Assembly (NCBI RefSeq): GCF_015352985.1
Contig: NZ_JACYXF010000001.1
Location: forward strand, 558,001-622,000
Source of the DNA: Noviherbaspirillum malthae
GTDB taxonomy: Bacteria > Pseudomonadota > Gammaproteobacteria > Burkholderiales > Burkholderiaceae_D
Reading direction: 5' to 3'
DNA length: 64,000 bases
Below, piece by piece: positions 1-8,173 of the stretch (position 1 is the stretch's first letter; each line of letters starts with the position of its first letter). The translations under genes and the position numbers were made by a program. Under the pieces are notes generated by a model. It saw only the letters and a program-made list of their open reading frames with translations. It made no database searches and was not told where the DNA came from.

Positions 1-1
1 G

Positions 2-730
2 TTCGCGGGCGTCGCGGTCGGCATTTCCATCCAGCTGGCCTTGACCCTGCTCGGCATCGCAGTCGGATTTTCGTCGATCCAGCCCAGCGAGGCGGAAAGC
101 CTCAGCATGGGTCCGCTGCTCTGGACCGGCTTCAGCATGCTGGTCGCCGCCTTCTTCGGCGGTTATGTCGCGGCCCGCATGTCCGGACTCAAGCGCCGGG
201 CCGACGGCGTGCTGCATGGTGCCGTCTCCTGGGCAGTGACGACCATCATGTTCGCGGTGCTTGCCACCTCGGTCGGCGGCGCGCTGGTGAGCGGCGTCTT
301 CAACAACATGAGCCAGCTGGCGCAGGCCAGCGTGGCCGCAGGCGAATCGCCGCTGTCGTCGCTGATGCGCGCGCAGGGCGGGCGCATCGATCCGCAGGCG
401 ATGCGCCAGCTGCAGCAATTCCTGAAAACCGGGCAGCGCGACCAGGCCGTGCAGCTGGTGATCAGCACGCTCGGCGTCGAGCAGATGCGCGCGGAAACCA
501 TCGTCGACCAGGCGCTGATCCTCTCGGGTTCGTCCGGCGCCGCATCGCCGCAGGGCAAGGCGAGGGCGGAGAACGCATTGCAGAATGCAGGCACTGCCGC
601 CTGGGTCGTGTTTCTCGCCGTTGCGCTGGCACTGGCCATCGGCATCGCCGGCGGCGCGCTGGGTGCGGCCGGCTCGCGCCGCGACAGCTGGAACGACGGG
701 CGGGCGCTGCAGCGCCGGGGAGAGAAATGA
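2..730 (+). CDS. Multi-pass membrane protein, start lost at the window edge
   Basis: The frame is open from the first complete codon at base 2, so the real start is upstream; the stop is TGA at 728-730. The visible 242 residues hold four hydrophobic segments, near residues 1-25, 39-60, 70-98 and 198-223. A polar stretch of about 100 residues lies between the third and fourth. Small residues (Gly, Ala) dominate the membrane segments. I do not recognise a family or a catalytic motif. A PRC-barrel gene follows on the same strand after 79 bases, which may mean cotranscription. Confidence that it is a gene is high; its function is unknown. Confidence 0.8.
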   Translation, partial: FAGVAVGISIQLALTLLGIAVGFSSIQPSEAESLSMGPLLWTGFSMLVAAFFGGYVAARMSGLKRRADGVLHGAVSWAVTTIMFAVLATSVGGALVSGVFNNMSQLAQASVAAGESPLSSLMRAQGGRIDPQAMRQLQQFLKTGQRDQAVQLVISTLGVEQMRAETIVDQALILSGSSGAASPQGKARAENALQNAGTAAWVVFLAVALALAIGIAGGALGAAGSRRDSWNDGRALQRRGEK

Positions 731-809
731 AGCAAACAGATTGATGCCGCGCAGCCTTCATTTGCGCTGTACGGCGATTCAGGAAAGCAGTCATGAAGCA
801 GGAGCCATC

Positions 810-1109
810 ATGCAAATTACTGTAGGAAGACGTCCCAGAAATCCCAGGCCCCGCAGCGGGCCGGCACGCTTCGTGCCGCTCGCTGCGCATGAATCGAGTA
901 CCGCCGATCTGCTGCACGGCTGTCCGGTCGTCACGGCCAGCGGCCAGCGCGTCGGCATCGTGGACCGTTTGATGATCGATGTCGTCACCCACCAGCTGCG
1001 TTATGTGGTGCTGGCCCGCAAGCGAGGCAGCGCGATCGTGGCGCTGCCGTGGCATGCGCTGTATTTCGATGCGGCGCAGTCCAAGCTGGTGTTTTATACG
1101 CTGGGGTGA
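810..1109 (+). CDS. PRC-barrel domain protein
   Basis: A 99-residue protein. After a short basic N-terminus, residues about 30-95 form a PRC-barrel-like unit: a small beta domain with the typical pattern of a polar 'G..VG.VD' turn, a 'YVVLAR' strand and a 'VALPWHALYFD' strand. Such domains mediate protein or RNA contacts in RimM and in photosynthetic H subunits; free-standing bacterial copies are mostly uncharacterised. The start at 810 is chosen because GGAG lies six bases upstream; the frame is open further upstream without a better start. No partner is evident apart from the preceding membrane protein gene. Confidence 0.75.
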   Translation: MQITVGRRPRNPRPRSGPARFVPLAAHESSTADLLHGCPVVTASGQRVGIVDRLMIDVVTHQLRYVVLARKRGSAIVALPWHALYFDAAQSKLVFYTLG

Positions 1110-1129
1110 GCCGGGGTTGAATGGCTTGC

Positions 1130-1350
1130 TTTTCGGGGGCGGCTGGAGAGGCGGGTGTAGCAAAGGGTTCGCAATGCGAGAGATGCGCCTGCGTCGGCTG
1201 CAGGGCTAAAGAATACTCCTCCCCTTTCAAGGGCGGCCGGCGAGGCGGGAGGCTGGGTGGGGGATGGGTTTAAATGATGCAGTTGAAACCCATCCCCACC
1301 CCAACCCTCCCCCTACGCCGGGCGCCCTTGAAGGGGAGGGAGAAAATGTG
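1130..1350. repeat. REP-like palindromic intergenic repeat, copy 1
   Basis: The left arm at about 1217-1272 (CCTCCCCTTTCAAGGGC onward to GATGGGTTT) is an imperfect inverted copy of the right arm at about 1285-1341 (AAACCCATCCCC onward to CCCTTGAAGGGGAGG). A 60-base module to the left (1150-1205, with GTAGCAAAGGGTTCGCAATG) is also shared, in inverted order, with the repeat at 30865-31033. It sits between the ends of convergent genes, the usual place for BIME/REP-type elements. Confidence 0.75.
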
Positions 1351-1367
1351 GGCGGTTGTTCTCGCCC

Positions 1368-1865
1368 TTACTTCACCCCCAGAAACAACCCCTTCCCCCG
1401 CGCCTCCGCAATCCCCGCCTTGGCCAGCGCGCGCAGGCACATCGCCACCGTACCGGCAAAGGCTTCGTCGTACCAGGCATTGGCGCCGCTGACGCCGACC
1501 ACGATGCCGTCGACCACCACGCTGCCCCACAGCACCGTATCCTTTTCCGCCAGCAGGTGGGGGCGCAGCTCCTGCACCAGGTGGCCATCCATGCCGGTGC
1601 GCCATGCGACCATTGCCTTGGCGCGCGCAAACCCCGCATAGTCGGCATCCCATTTCTCGCGGTCGCCCACCGCATGCTCATACAGCACCGCTTCTTCGAA
1701 CGAGGAATTGGCCGGCGTGCGCAGCGGGTCCATCACCACGATATAGAGGAAGCCGCTTTCGCCCACTTCCTTCTGCTTCATGGCTTCGGTGATCATCGGC
1801 AGGCTCAGCGTCACCGCCTTTTCCGCGGCGGCGCGATCGATGAAATAGCTTGCGTTGGCTGTCAT
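1368..1865 (-). CDS. Conserved hypothetical protein, possibly distantly GlcG/HbpS-like
   Basis: A 165-residue soluble protein. The start at 1865 has AAGGA seven bases upstream; the open frame extends further but overlaps the glycosyltransferase gene. The C-terminal half carries 'VVVDGIVVGVSGA' followed by an Ala-rich helix, which recalls the GlcG/HbpS fold ('VDGEVVGAIGVSGA'). The rest is not convincing, so the link is weak. It contains several acidic and aromatic residues and no signal peptide. The start lies 25 bases after the stop of the upstream glycosyltransferase on the same strand, so the two are probably cotranscribed. Confidence 0.65.
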   Translation of the reverse strand: MTANASYFIDRAAAEKAVTLSLPMITEAMKQKEVGESGFLYIVVMDPLRTPANSSFEEAVLYEHAVGDREKWDADYAGFARAKAMVAWRTGMDGHLVQELRPHLLAEKDTVLWGSVVVDGIVVGVSGANAWYDEAFAGTVAMCLRALAKAGIAEARGKGLFLGVK

Positions 1866-1890
1866 GTTGTCCTTTCGGGAGAGCGTTCGG

Positions 1891-2838
1891 TTAAGTGGTG
1901 ACGAAGTGGAAAGCCTGGTTCCAGTCATCGACGAAGCGGTCGATGTGAAAGCGCTCGGAGGCATAGCGGCGAGCGCCTTCGCCAAGGCGCCGTGCCAGCT
2001 GCGGATCGTCGATCAGCGCCTGCATGCGCTCGATCAGGGCATCGACATTGGTATCGACATAGCCCGAGACGCCGTTGTCGATCACGGTCGACATCTCAGT
2101 GGTGGCGAGGCCGATGACGGGCAGGCCGATCATCATGGCTTCGATCACGGCCAGGCCGAGGCTGGTATAGCGGATCGGATTGAAGAAGAACCGGTATTGC
2201 GAACTGAAGGCCGGCAGCTGCGCATGCTCGATCTCGCCGATGCCGCCGGCTTCCAGTGCGCCCATGCCCACCAGGTCGAGCGGAATCCTTTCCCGCGCCT
2301 GCAGGAAGACGTCATGGCCGAGGCGACGGCCCCGGGTCGCGATGTTGTTGATCACCACCAGCCCGCGCGCCTTGTCGCCGCGATAGGACACGTCGCGGGG
2401 CGTCAGTACGCCATGCTCGACCACGCGCGTGGGCGTGCGGCCGTTGTTCCACATCAGGCGGTTGAAATGGGTGACGTGGACCAGCAGCACTGACGGATCA
2501 TCAACCGGATGCGGCATGTCGGTAGGATGCTCGCGCGGCGTGTCATGCTCGATGTAAATCTTTGGGAGCCTGCGCTGGCCTTCGCTGAGATACGTGTGCT
2601 GGTCTTTCAGGTACTGGTCGTCGTCCTGGAACAGGATGAGGTCGAACTCATGATCTTTCACCTCCGCGACCGGCATGTCGATCACGTTGTCGCCCCAGGG
2701 AATATGGCCGCAGCGGCCGCCGTAGCCAGGCGGGCGGTCCGGCTTGGACATGACGTAGAAATCGTGCGGCGCCTGGGTTAGGTAGTACAGGTAGCTGCCG
2801 TGGGTATGCCAGGTGAGGATCTTCAGTCTTCGCTGCAT
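1891..2838 (-). CDS. GT4-type glycosyltransferase
   Basis: 315 residues. The C-terminal half has the GT-B donor-site signature of family 4 glycosyltransferases: 'GLAVIEAMMIGLPVIGLATTE', then 'VIDNGVSGYVDTNVDAL' and an 'LARRLGEGARRYASERF' helix. The N-terminal half is acceptor-side and includes 'YIEHDTPREHPTDM'. It probably adds a sugar from a nucleotide donor to a surface glycan in the cytoplasm. The start at 2838 is chosen because the protein then begins with a beta strand 'RLKILTWHTHG'; no strong ribosome site is visible, so the start is less sure than the family. It lies downstream of a GT2 gene and an ABC exporter on the same strand. Confidence 0.88.
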   Translation of the reverse strand: MQRRLKILTWHTHGSYLYYLTQAPHDFYVMSKPDRPPGYGGRCGHIPWGDNVIDMPVAEVKDHEFDLILFQDDDQYLKDQHTYLSEGQRRLPKIYIEHDTPREHPTDMPHPVDDPSVLLVHVTHFNRLMWNNGRTPTRVVEHGVLTPRDVSYRGDKARGLVVINNIATRGRRLGHDVFLQARERIPLDLVGMGALEAGGIGEIEHAQLPAFSSQYRFFFNPIRYTSLGLAVIEAMMIGLPVIGLATTEMSTVIDNGVSGYVDTNVDALIERMQALIDDPQLARRLGEGARRYASERFHIDRFVDDWNQAFHFVTT

Positions 2839-2941
2839 GGTCGGATGTGGTGAGTGGGAAAGAAGCCGGTGCGCGGGAGGATGCGCCGCGCCCGGCGGCG
2901 AGGCTTGGAGCCGCAACGCGAGGCGCTACGGAACCGACGCC

Positions 2942-4072
2942 TTACAGGAAGCCGACCCGAAACTTGAAGGCGCCGACTGCGCGCCAGAACACCGCAAGCG
3001 GCGGGATCAGGATCGAGGTCACCAGCATTTCCAGGACATGACTGGGCGCCTTGGACGTCTTGCTCAGGCGCTGCAGGCAGAAACGTCCCGTCATGAAGGT
3101 CCAGACCGTGCCGGAGACAATTGCGGTGCCGACCGCACCGGCCGGAGTCGCGGCCAGCGTCGTCAGCAGCGCCCCGACCGTCAGGTAGAAGTCCCAGCGC
3201 GGCTTGGCGCGGATGCGGCGGCGGTACAGCGAGGGATGCTTCTTGTAGAGCAGGGCGTCGAACTGCACTTTCTTGACCTGTTGCAGGCTGACGCCCCACT
3301 GGGCAGGACGGATGGGATGCATCATCACCGCCTTCGGCTCGCGCACGATGTTGGCGCCGTAATCGATGAGGCGGAAGTGCAGGTCGGAATCCTCGCGCCA
3401 GGCGAAGCGGAAACGCTCGTCGAAGCCGCCGAGGTCTTCCAGCACCTTCTTCAGGCAGAAGCAGTTGGCCGTGACGAACTCGGCGGTTTCCAGGTTCTTC
3501 GCATCCTTTTCGTAATCGGTGGGCGTGCCTTCGAGCGGCATCACGACGCTGCCGCAGACCGCATGCACGCCCGAGGCAAAGGCCAGCACGCCGTTCTTGA
3601 GCCAGTCGGGGCGCGCGACCGTATCGTCGTCGGTGAAGGCGATGATGGCGCCGCGCGCGGCGCGCCAGCCGTGGTTGCGGGCGGCGGCCGGTCCGTGCGG
3701 CCCCATCGAGGGAATGTAGGTCACCTGCAGGCCGTTCTCGGCAGCCTGGGCGGCCCAGCCCGCGACGACGTCGCGGGTGTCGTCGCTCGGCCCGTCGTCG
3801 ACCACGATGATTTCAAAACGCGCCGTATCGAACTGCTGCATCACCAGGCTGGCAAGGCAGCGGTTGAGCAGCTGCGGCCGTCCCTTGGAGGGTACGACGA
3901 TGGAGGCCGCGATGCCCACGGCAGGAGCCTGCGTGCCCGCGCCCGCGGCCAGCATCGATACCACCGGAGCGCCGCCTTGCCGGCGCAGCTTGACGCTGCT
4001 CGCCCGGGCTTCCTGCTCGGTATCGGCGGTTACGATCCTGCGGTTGCGGTTGAAAGCAATTATTTTCGTCAT
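2942..4072 (-). CDS. GT2 family glycosyltransferase with C-terminal membrane segments
   Basis: 376 residues. The GT-A fold is clear: 'IVVPSKGRPQLLNRCL' opens the domain, 'IIVVDDGPSDDT' and 'FTDDDTVARPDW' carry the nucleotide- and metal-binding aspartates, and 'WREDSDLHFRL' carries the acidic base region. Two hydrophobic stretches near the C-terminus probably anchor it to the inner membrane. The start at 4072 is preferred because AGGA lies eight bases upstream; an in-frame ATG at 4090 is an alternative. The gene is 103 bases upstream of the GT4 gene on the same strand, consistent with a glycan assembly pair. Confidence 0.88.
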   Translation of the reverse strand: MTKIIAFNRNRRIVTADTEQEARASSVKLRRQGGAPVVSMLAAGAGTQAPAVGIAASIVVPSKGRPQLLNRCLASLVMQQFDTARFEIIVVDDGPSDDTRDVVAGWAAQAAENGLQVTYIPSMGPHGPAAARNHGWRAARGAIIAFTDDDTVARPDWLKNGVLAFASGVHAVCGSVVMPLEGTPTDYEKDAKNLETAEFVTANCFCLKKVLEDLGGFDERFRFAWREDSDLHFRLIDYGANIVREPKAVMMHPIRPAQWGVSLQQVKKVQFDALLYKKHPSLYRRRIRAKPRWDFYLTVGALLTTLAATPAGAVGTAIVSGTVWTFMTGRFCLQRLSKTSKAPSHVLEMLVTSILIPPLAVFWRAVGAFKFRVGFL

Positions 4073-4311
4073 CAACGTCGTCCTGATCATGCAGCCCATG
4101 CCTTCGCAGGCTGCGGCCCGTCGGCGAAAGCATGCGCGTTGCATCTTGCATCCATGCATGGCTTTCGCGGTGTCTTGGTGCTGTCGCTGTATTCCGTTGT
4201 TTATTGAACAGATTGGCTAACTTGCAATTCCCGCATCAATGCATTGCGTTGAGGCGGCTCAAGACGGTTTTCCGCCGGACAGCTTTCGGCAAGGCATGAC
4301 GGCATTGCCGC

Positions 4312-6120
4312 TCATCCCTGCATCGTCGACTGCATCTCGCGCGCAATCTGTTCGTTGTCGTCGGCGCGCTGCTGCAGCTGCCACAGCCGGGCATAGGCGC
4401 CGTTGAGTTCCAGGAGGCGCGCATGGGTGCCGCGCTCGATGATGCGGCCGCGCTCCATCACCAGGATTTCGGTGGCATCGACCACCGTCGACAGCCGGTG
4501 CGCAATGACCAGCGTGGTCCGGTTGGCCGACAGCTGGTCCAGCTCTTTCTGGATCGCCTGTTCGGAAGCGGTGTCGAGCGCCGAGGTGGCTTCGTCGAAG
4601 ATCAGCAGCGGCGGATTCTTGAGGATGGCGCGCGCCAGCGCGATGCGCTGCTTTTCGCCGCCGGATAGCATCACGCCGCGCTCTCCCACCGGCGTCTCGT
4701 ACTTCAGCGGCAGCGAATTGATCAGGTCATGGATATGCGCTGCCTTGGCTGCGGCGATGATCTCGTCCATGGTGGCCCCGCTGCGGCCGTAGCCGATATT
4801 GAAGGCGATGGTGTCGTTGAACAGCAGCGCTTCCTGCGGCACGACGCCGATGGTTTCGCGCAGGCTGTGGCTGCTGACGCTGCGGATATCCTGGCCGTCC
4901 ACGCTCACGCTGCCGCCGCCGACCTCATAGAAGCGCAGCAGCAGGCGCGCCAGCGTCGACTTGCCCGAACCGCTGCCGCCGACCACCGCCACCGTGCCGC
5001 CGGGCGGAATGCGGAAGCTCACGCCGTGCAGGATGGGCCGCGCCGGCTCGTAGGCGAAGATGACGTTGTCGAAGACCACTTCGCCGCGCGTGACCTTCAG
5101 GGCCGGCAGGCCGGGCGCCTCGGCGATCTCCGGCTTCTCGCGCAGCAGCTGGAACAGCTTTTCCGCATTGACCAGCGCATCCTTGGCCTCCCGGTAGACG
5201 AAGCCCAGCGCATTGAGCGGAAGACAGACCTGGATCACGTAGGCATTGATGAGAATCAGGTCGCCGACCGTCATGGTGCGCGTCAGCACGAACTGGCCCG
5301 CCAGCAGCATCACCGATGCCACGCCCATGGCGATGATGGAACTCTGGCCCACATGCAGTATGAACAGTGCGCGCTGGTTGGCCACCACGGCCTCGGCCCA
5401 GTTGTCCATGATGTGCTGGAAGCGCGCCGACTCGCCGCGCTCGTTGGTGAAATATTTCACCGCGTCATAGTTGATCAGGCTGTCGGCCAGCAGGCTCTTT
5501 GCATTCGAGTCGAGGCGGTTGACGCGGCGCTGGACGATGGTGCGCCGCTGGGTGAACACCACCGTGAAGCCGCAGTACACCAGGAAGGTGACGGCGAGGA
5601 TGACGGTGAACCAGTCGCTGTAGCGCGCCGTCATGATGCCCACCACCATGCCGATTTCCAGCAGCGTGGGCACCAGCGTGAACAGGCCGACGCCGAGCAG
5701 GAAGGCGATGCCGTTGGTGCCGCGGTCGATGTCGGGCAGCAGGCCGCCGATGCGGCGCCTGGCATGGAAGCGCGAACTCAGCGCATGCAGGTGGGTGAAG
5801 GTTTTCTGGGCATAGGTGGCCACCGTATGCTGGGTCACGCGGGAGAAGGCGAGGTCGCGCAACTCGTTGAACAGCGTGCTGGCGAAGCGCAGCAGCGCAT
5901 AGCCGATCAGCAGGGCAACCGGCAGCGCGACGAAGGATTCCGGACGCGACATGTCGTCGACGATGCGCTTGAGCGCCAGCGGGACCGACACCACGGCGAG
6001 CTTGGCCAGGATCAGGAAGAAGACCGCCACCGCGATGCGGCCCTTGAAGGCCGACACCACGCGCCACAGGTCGCGCATGACATTGAGGGCTCCCAGCTTT
6101 TCCGGTTGTGCGTCCGACAT
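4312..6120 (-). CDS. ATM1/HMT1-type ABC exporter, fused membrane and ATPase domains
   Basis: 602 residues: a six-helix exporter domain (about 20-310) followed by an ATPase domain with Walker A 'GGSGSGKST' near 381, signature 'LSGGEKQ' near 485, Walker B 'LLIFDEAT' near 505 and the switch His in 'VIAHRLST'. The helix pattern and 'DRGTNGIAFLLG' segment match the heavy-metal/ATM1-type subgroup, which exports glutathione- or thiol-linked compounds, rather than MsbA. AGGAG precedes the start at 6120. The neighbouring glycosyltransferases could suggest a glycolipid substrate, but the family argues for a thiol compound; I leave the substrate open. Confidence 0.92.
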   Translation of the reverse strand: MSDAQPEKLGALNVMRDLWRVVSAFKGRIAVAVFFLILAKLAVVSVPLALKRIVDDMSRPESFVALPVALLIGYALLRFASTLFNELRDLAFSRVTQHTVATYAQKTFTHLHALSSRFHARRRIGGLLPDIDRGTNGIAFLLGVGLFTLVPTLLEIGMVVGIMTARYSDWFTVILAVTFLVYCGFTVVFTQRRTIVQRRVNRLDSNAKSLLADSLINYDAVKYFTNERGESARFQHIMDNWAEAVVANQRALFILHVGQSSIIAMGVASVMLLAGQFVLTRTMTVGDLILINAYVIQVCLPLNALGFVYREAKDALVNAEKLFQLLREKPEIAEAPGLPALKVTRGEVVFDNVIFAYEPARPILHGVSFRIPPGGTVAVVGGSGSGKSTLARLLLRFYEVGGGSVSVDGQDIRSVSSHSLRETIGVVPQEALLFNDTIAFNIGYGRSGATMDEIIAAAKAAHIHDLINSLPLKYETPVGERGVMLSGGEKQRIALARAILKNPPLLIFDEATSALDTASEQAIQKELDQLSANRTTLVIAHRLSTVVDATEILVMERGRIIERGTHARLLELNGAYARLWQLQQRADDNEQIAREMQSTMQG

Positions 6121-6349
6121 ATCGGTTTCATCTCCTTGCGTCGCGGCGGTGAATGTATGGATTGTGCTGTAAGGCTTACAACTTTCCCTTGCAAAAACTT
6201 CTCCGGCCCGGAATGCCGGCACGGCCATTCTTTGAGTGCGGGGCGCGCCTATCGTTGCCTAACCAGTGGTATGGATGTTGCAGGCCCGGCATGCAACCGA
6301 GAAAGTTCGCCGTACCGTGATGCGTGCCGGCATAACCTGGAGATTCGCA

Positions 6350-7414
6350 ATGGCAAGAATGGAACACGCAATCGAAATCAACGCGCCGGTGCATGTGGTC
6401 TACGAGCAGTTGCTGCGGTTCGAGGAATATCCAAGGTTCATGGAGAGCGTGCAGTCGGTCCACAGAATTGACGACAGGCATCTGCGCTGGCATGCGCGGG
6501 CGGGCGGCCGGGATGTCGAATGGGATGTCGAGATCATGCAACAAGTTCCGGGACACAGTCTTGCCTGGCGCAAGACCGGCGAGGCGGCGCATGAAGGCCG
6601 GATTGTTCTGGAGGACAGGGGAAGCCAGCGCACCCGCCTGTGCCTGAGCCTCGATGTCGAGGCGGTCTACGGCAACGGATCGGGAGCGATGCTGGCGCTG
6701 CGTGCCGAACAGGACCTGGTGCGCTTCAAGAAATGCGTCGAGACACTGGTGCTCAATCCATGGCCCGGGCAGTCCCTGCCCGGGCATGCCGGCGCTGGCA
6801 GCGTTGCCGGCGAGGATGTCCGTCCGGACGCCTCGGTCATCGCTTCCCGCCGGCGGCGCAAGGCCGAGGGAAACAGTCCCCGCCCCGAACCGGGCTTGCG
6901 TCCGCCGTGGCTGCCCATGTTCTTTCCAAGGTTGGAAAGCCCGCTGCAGATCGTGCGCTGCGTGTCGCAGGGAGTGGACAAGATCGTGGACGGCGTGATG
7001 GCCGGCACGCGGCTCGATGGGCGTACGGATGCGCATCGCGCGGCAGGCTCGGCGAACGACGCCTACCGCAACGGCGGCGCATGGAGTCCTCTGGTCGAGG
7101 TGACGCGCAGCGGCGATAGCGTGGTGGTGCTCGCCGAACTGGCGGGCGTGCGGCGCGAGGATGTGCAGATCGACATCCGCGCCGACCGCCTGATGATAGA
7201 AGGCGACCGTCGTCCGCAGGAGCCGCAGCAGCCGGGCGCAGCCCGGCGTTCCGAGCGGTCCTACGGGCATTTCTACCGGGTGGTCGATCTGCCGCTGGGC
7301 GCGGATCCGGAAGCCGCGACGGCTTCCATGCACGACGGCCTGCTCGAGATCAGGGTGCCGGTGCGCCCCGGAGCCGCCGAGTGCCGCCGCCTGGACATCA
7401 AGACTTCCGAATGA
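6350..7414 (+). CDS. SRPBCC (polyketide cyclase-like) - Hsp20 fusion protein
   Basis: 354 residues. Residues 1-145 read as a START/SRPBCC domain of the cyclase/dehydrase type ('IEINAPVHVVYEQLLRFEEY', 'RLCLSLDVEA'), a fold that binds hydrophobic ligands such as quinones. A basic Pro/Arg-rich linker follows. Residues about 245-354 are an alpha-crystallin domain ('SPLVEVTRSGDSVVVLAELAG', 'SYGHFYRVVDLP', 'ASMHDGLLEIRVPV'). The GxL of the last motif is kept; the short IxI tail is not obvious. The start at 6350 has GGAG eight bases upstream. I know both domains well but not this pairing. No frame break is seen, so it is one polypeptide. Confidence 0.88.
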   Translation: MARMEHAIEINAPVHVVYEQLLRFEEYPRFMESVQSVHRIDDRHLRWHARAGGRDVEWDVEIMQQVPGHSLAWRKTGEAAHEGRIVLEDRGSQRTRLCLSLDVEAVYGNGSGAMLALRAEQDLVRFKKCVETLVLNPWPGQSLPGHAGAGSVAGEDVRPDASVIASRRRRKAEGNSPRPEPGLRPPWLPMFFPRLESPLQIVRCVSQGVDKIVDGVMAGTRLDGRTDAHRAAGSANDAYRNGGAWSPLVEVTRSGDSVVVLAELAGVRREDVQIDIRADRLMIEGDRRPQEPQQPGAARRSERSYGHFYRVVDLPLGADPEAATASMHDGLLEIRVPVRPGAAECRRLDIKTSE

Positions 7415-7553
7415 CAGGCCGAAGCAAATCGGGCTTGTCGGCTGCGGCAGGCAGGAACAAGCCCGGCGCCGCGCAGTCCACCGTCGGCTACCATCCACTC
7501 GTCATCCATGCCGGCCGCACCTTGCGCACCGGCACGTTCATCAAGGAGAAACA

Positions 7554-7871
7554 ATGAATGCCGAAATCGTCGGCTGGCTCAGTTCGCTGATCCTCGTATC
7601 CACCATCTCGCGGCAGGTCTATACCCAATGGCGCACCAAGCGCATCGACGGCGTCTCCAAGTGGCTGTTCATCGGCCAGCTCACCGCTTCACTCGGGTTC
7701 ACCATCTACAGCTATCTGGTCGACAACTGGGTTTTCGTGTTCACGAACTTCTTCATGTTCCTGACCGCCGTCGTGGGGGAATGCATTTATCTCAGCAACA
7801 AGCGTCATGCGCAGCGGCAGCAGAATGGAACGGGGGCTCAGGGAGGCGCCCGGCCGGCGCCGAGCCGTTAG
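7554..7871 (+). CDS. SemiSWEET-like PQ-loop membrane protein
   Basis: 105 residues with three transmembrane helices in the first 85 and a hydrophilic Gln/Arg-rich tail. 'LILVSTISRQVYTQWRTKR' followed by 'GVSKWLFIGQL' matches the single PQ-loop/MtN3 repeat of SemiSWEETs; the usual Pro-Gln pair reads 'SRQ' here. Members dimerise into small sugar or metabolite transporters in the inner membrane. AAGGAG lies seven bases before the ATG. It stands alone between the Hsp20 fusion and the carbamoyltransferase operon. Confidence 0.8.
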   Translation: MNAEIVGWLSSLILVSTISRQVYTQWRTKRIDGVSKWLFIGQLTASLGFTIYSYLVDNWVFVFTNFFMFLTAVVGECIYLSNKRHAQRQQNGTGAQGGARPAPSR

Positions 7872-8173
7872 GTAAATTGTGCCCGGCTGCGCGGAGACTA
7901 TTTACAAGGATGTGTAGTTAATGCGTCCCCGAATTTTCAACATCATGCCGCACGACATGCAGCCTTGAATAAGCGCCTCCTGCCTCTTAGCCGCCGAAAC
8001 ACAGCAGCAATACGGGATGCGGCAGGAATGGGGGCACTATCCTCACCGGCAATGAGTTGACTCTCCCTCTCGGGTATATCGCTTGCTTAACGCATTTCAA
8101 TGCAAGTCTAAGACACGCCGTCTGCAGCGTTCCAAGGAGCGCTGCCCCGGCGCTTTATTTTTTGGAGGGAAAT
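7872..8173. other. Intergenic region before the carbamoyltransferase operon
   Basis: About 300 bases without a supported gene. The open frame of the next gene continues upstream to 8057 but lacks a good start. A TTGACT at 8057-8062 has no well-spaced -10 partner, so I call no promoter. Confidence 0.5.

Noticed and set aside
4729..6471. A 580-codon plus-strand frame opposite the ABC exporter
   Set aside because: The exporter has all motifs on the minus strand; the antisense product is a His/Asp/Gln-rich artefact.
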